DNA from: Ktedonobacter sp. SOSP1-85
GTDB taxonomy: Bacteria; Chloroflexota; Ktedonobacteria; Ktedonobacterales; Ktedonobacteraceae
Length of the DNA: 64,000 nucleotides
Assembly: GCF_016587415.1 (NCBI RefSeq)
Contig: NZ_BNJI01000002.1
Span: 2,108,001 to 2,172,000, forward strand
Reading direction: 5' to 3'
Positions within the stretch are counted from its first letter, which is position 1. The number at the start of each line of letters is the position of its first letter. Below the pieces are notes generated by a model. The model saw only the letters and a program-made list of their open reading frames with translations. It had not been told where the DNA came from and did not search any database. The position numbers and the translations under genes are program-made. Shown one piece after another: positions 61,901-64,000 of this stretch.

Positions 61901-64000
61901 CTGGCTGTCTGCTAGCATAAATGCTATGCGCTCCTGGGGATAGCCTGGATCAAGGGGGATATAGGCTCCTCCGGCCTTGAGAGTTGCCAGCAGGGCTATA
62001 ACCATGTCCAGGGAACGTTCCATATAGATTCCGACAAGCACATCCGGCCCCACTCCGAGCCTGCACAGATGTTGAGCCAGCAGGTTGGCCCGCGCATTGA
62101 GCTGTGAGAAGCTGAACTGCTCATCCTGATAGACCAGCGCGATAGCGTCCGGCGTGCGCGCGACCTGGGCTTCTACCAGGTGATGCAGACAATTTTCTTG
62201 TGGAAAGGCAGCTTCGGTCTGGTTCCAATCTAAAAGCACCTGCTGACGTTCCTGCTCGCTGAGCACAGGCAGGGCCTGGATAGAAGCCTGGGGGGTATCC
62301 ACAATCGCTTGCAGCAGGGTTTGCCAGTGCGAGAGCAGAAGCGTGATTGTACTCTCCTTAAAAAGGTCAAGATTATATTCCATCTCACACCAGAGGCCCT
62401 GCGAGGCTTCGGTCAGTGTAAGCGTCAGATCAAATTTCGCCGTGACCCCTGTCTGAGGGAAATCTTCGATCTGCAATCCCAGGGGCCTCTGTTCAGATGC
62501 TAGCGAGGAAGCCTGCTGCAAGGTGAACATAACCTGGAAGAGTGGAGAACGGCTCAGGTCACGTTGTGGCTGGATGGCCTCGACGACTTGCTCGAAGGGG
62601 AGATCCTGGTGTGCATAGGCGCCCAGACAGACCTCGCGAATCCGCGTGAGCAGCTCTACAAAGGAGGGATCGCCCGAGAGATCACCGCGCAAAACCAGGG
62701 TGTTGACAAAGAAGCCAATCAGCCCCTCGATCTCTTGCCGCGTGCGATTAGCGATGGGGGTCCCCACCGCGATATCGAGCTGGCCACAGGAGCGCGCCAA
62801 TAAGACCTGGAAAGCGCCCAGCAGGGTCATGAAGAGCGTGACGCCCTCACGCCGTGACAACTCGTGCAATTGTGTTAGCAGCCTGGCTGGCAGTATTTGC
62901 TGGACGCGTGCGCCTCGCAGCGTCTGGATAGGTGGGCGCGGATAATCAGTTGGCAGGGCCAGTGGCGTAATCCCGCTTAACTGCTCTTTCCAGTAGGCCA
63001 GTTGCTCCTGTAAGACCGCCCCTTGTAGCCAGGAGCGTTGCCAGAGCGCATAGTCGGCATACTGTACCGGCAATGGTGGCAGAGGGTTGAGCTCGCCCCG
63101 TTGCAGGGCCTCGTAGAGAACGGTCAGCTCGCGCATCAGAATCTCCAGGGACCAGCCATCGGAGATAATATGGTGCATGCATAGCAGCAGGACCTGGTCA
63201 TCTGTGTCCAGTTGGAGTAGCCAGCCGCGCAAGAGTGGTCCACATGCCAGGTCGAAGGGTTGTGCCAGCTCTTGTTGAACTAGGTTCTGGGCGATGTCTT
63301 CACGCGCTGCCGATGGGAAGGAGCGCAGATCCAGAAATGTTAGTTGTGTCTTTGGCGTCGTACCGACCTGCTGAACTGGCTCGCCTTGCGTATTCACAAA
63401 GGTCGTGCGCAGGATCTCGTGTCGCTGGACTACTGTATTGAGCGCCCGGTCCAGCGCTTGAGCATCCAACACGCCACGCAGGCGTAAGACACCAGGAATG
63501 ATATAAGCCGTACTGCCTGGTTCAAATTGATCCAGGAACCAGAGCCGCTGCTGGGCAAAGGAGAGGAGGAGGGGCGAGCTACGGCGTACCGGCACAATGG
63601 CTGGCGCCTCTGTCTGCTGCTCCTGGCGCAACTCTCGTTGGAGCTGCGCGGTTAACTGGGCGACGGTGGGAGCTTCAAAGAGTGCTCGCACTGGCACCTC
63701 GATCCCTGTCAGGCGCCTGAGGCGCGCGATGACCTGGGTGGCGAGCAGTGAATGCCCACCGATCTCAAAGAAATTCTCGTAGATGCCGAGCTGCTGCTGT
63801 GGCAAAACTTGCTGCCAGCTCTGAAGGACCAGTTCTTCCAGTCCATCTCGGGGACCCTGCCTCTCCTCTGTGCCTTTCGCCTCCTCGCCTGCTTGTATAT
63901 CGGGCAGGAGTTTGCGGTTTACCTTTCCCGAGGGACTGAGTGGCAATCTCTCCATCTCCACCAGCCTGACTGGTAGCATATACTCTGGTAGTTGCTCGCC
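58973..64000 (-). CDS. NRPS-A, 5' partial: (A)-T-C-A-T-C
   Basis: The gene runs off the right edge; the first visible bases are the end of an A domain (LPEYMLP...GKVNRKLLP). Then follow T (~63650-63840), C with HHIISDG (~62270-63580), A (~60700-62170, code DAWQFGLVQK, no secure substrate), T (~60470-60660, GGHSLLATQ) and a terminal C with HHIISDG (~59100-60410). The C-terminal tail (EERMKQQNTRARQGRLKRV) is basic but unlike those of NRPS-B and NRPS-C. It lies 52 bp upstream of NRPS-B. No epimerisation, starter or MbtH-like unit is visible; these may lie beyond the window. Confidence 0.92.
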   Translation of the reverse strand, partial: GEQLPEYMLPVRLVEMERLPLSPSGKVNRKLLPDIQAGEEAKGTEERQGPRDGLEELVLQSWQQVLPQQQLGIYENFFEIGGHSLLATQVIARLRRLTGIEVPVRALFEAPTVAQLTAQLQRELRQEQQTEAPAIVPVRRSSPLLLSFAQQRLWFLDQFEPGSTAYIIPGVLRLRGVLDAQALDRALNTVVQRHEILRTTFVNTQGEPVQQVGTTPKTQLTFLDLRSFPSAAREDIAQNLVQQELAQPFDLACGPLLRGWLLQLDTDDQVLLLCMHHIISDGWSLEILMRELTVLYEALQRGELNPLPPLPVQYADYALWQRSWLQGAVLQEQLAYWKEQLSGITPLALPTDYPRPPIQTLRGARVQQILPARLLTQLHELSRREGVTLFMTLLGAFQVLLARSCGQLDIAVGTPIANRTRQEIEGLIGFFVNTLVLRGDLSGDPSFVELLTRIREVCLGAYAHQDLPFEQVVEAIQPQRDLSRSPLFQVMFTLQQASSLASEQRPLGLQIEDFPQTGVTAKFDLTLTLTEASQGLWCEMEYNLDLFKESTITLLLSHWQTLLQAIVDTPQASIQALPVLSEQERQQVLLDWNQTEAAFPQENCLHHLVEAQVARTPDAIALVYQDEQFSFSQLNARANLLAQHLCRLGVGPDVLVGIYMERSLDMVIALLATLKAGGAYIPLDPGYPQERIAFMLADSQAAVLLTHSLLREHLPAYAGQVFCLDQDWSVEESNPQEIVEVRAGHLAYMIYTSGSTGRPKGVMVTHGGICNHMHWMQDRFRFSAADRILQKTPISFDASVWEFYAPLAAGSQLILAPPESHQDSAALLKLIVQHQITTIQFVPTMLRLILQEPGIEHCQSLKSVFCGGEALTQDLQERFFALSPAKLINLYGPTETTVQVTAWECERETRRVAVPIGRPIANSKIHLLNSHMQPVPIGAPGELYIGGSGLARGYWQRPNLTAEKFVPDPYSPGEGARLYRTGDQARYREDGMLEYLGRIDQQVKLRGQRIELSEVEHVLMEHPDVSTCVALVRNDVGAETCLVAYLVGNEKASLPSISELRRFAQDKLPGYMLPTFILPLTSLPLMANGKVDVKQLPAPDNDAIQPQEAEHALSPVEELVLQSWQEVLQREQPGLFENFFEIGGHSLLATQVISRLRHMTGADIPVRTLFEAPTIAQLSKRLQQLLSQGHQQREVPPLVPVSRNQRLPLSFAQQRLWFLSQLAPESSAYTIPFTVSFQGQLDQRALQLSLEQVIQRHEVLRTTFHQQAGEPFQVIAPRAKVQIALVDLQALPLAQRQREAQTLSAQEVSVPFDLEKGPLLRCRLLRLDEQDHWLQLSMHHIISDGWSSAILVRELTSLYQGLHTGSEVVLPPLPIQYADYALWQRSWLQGEVLREQIRYWTQQLSEARSVQIPGDRAPQVMRSEQGASYEWTITEDLAQRLRQLSRQEGVTLFMLLLAGWQTLLYRLSGQEDIVVGTDSANRSHLETEGLIGFFVNLLALRTNLAGNPVFLHVLRGVREMVLGAYMHQELPFEMVVEHLRLERVGNRTPLINVLFVMQNVPASDAELPDLHVESVDREQTLAKFDLALFLLENAEGLSCSVQYSTDLYDKATIAQVMSRYTALLDDIVAHPEWPVDSLEIRSTGERGEEERMKQQNTRARQGRLKRVERTGIELG

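Noticed and set aside
1..64000. CRISPR array, tRNA or rRNA genes, prophage
   Set aside because: I saw no regularly spaced direct repeats, no cloverleaf with a conserved T-loop, no rRNA segments and no phage structural genes.

Overview
The window reads like a chromosome segment of a spore-forming, filamentous Chloroflexota bacterium of the Ktedonobacteria type. This rests on moderate GC, very large NRPS genes, many unrelated insertion sequences, a PAS-GAF orphan histidine kinase, and a TerB/BrxD-like/helicase cassette. It is an inference from gene content and style; no rRNA or other phylogenetic marker is present.

Bases 1-5860 (+ strand) hold a three-gene cassette: a TerB-N/TerB-C-like protein (5' end outside the window), a BrxD-like P-loop ATPase, and an Lhr/BrxHI-like DEIH-box helicase, the last two overlapping at ATGA. 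It looks like a stress or phage-defence DNA-processing module. Bases 5870-18300 are a graveyard of mobile DNA around a few ordinary genes (YjbQ, an SDR oxidoreductase, a sensor kinase). They hold a TnpB remnant, a dead IS6 element with clear ends, an apparently ORF-less group II intron with a recognisable domain V, a serine recombinase relic, an ISAzo13-type transposase that appears to need a -1 frameshift, an intact IS701-type element, and a 124-bp MITE with the same ends.

Bases 17463-28500 carry small metabolic genes: a cyclase, a ferredoxin with a broken ferredoxin reductase, two luciferase-like monooxygenases, DoxX, an HxlR regulator, an UxaA-type dehydratase and an inositol-monophosphatase-like enzyme. 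A complete IS200/IS605 element (TnpA+TnpB) and several gene fragments lie among them.

Bases 28510-64000 (- strand) form one NRPS operon that runs off the right edge. In transcription order it is NRPS-A (partial), NRPS-B, NRPS-C, NRPS-D (ending in a thioesterase, with two single-base frameshifts), a SyrP-like Fe(II)/2-oxoglutarate dioxygenase, and an ABC exporter. Three subunits (B, C, D) begin with a condensation-like domain that has lost both catalytic histidines (C*). Each C* is followed by an adenylation domain whose specificity code I read as DLTKLGHIGK (aspartate-like), and each comes directly after a subunit that ends in a normal C domain. The SyrP-like enzyme is of the family that beta-hydroxylates Asp on assembly lines. 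I infer that C* is an interface domain recruiting it, giving a peptide with up to three beta-hydroxy-Asp residues, possibly a metallophore. Subunits B, C and D arose by repeated module duplication. The B/C tails and the C/D heads are almost identical, so subunit skipping or iteration is conceivable. Fur-box-like sequences sit at the B/C and C/D junctions.
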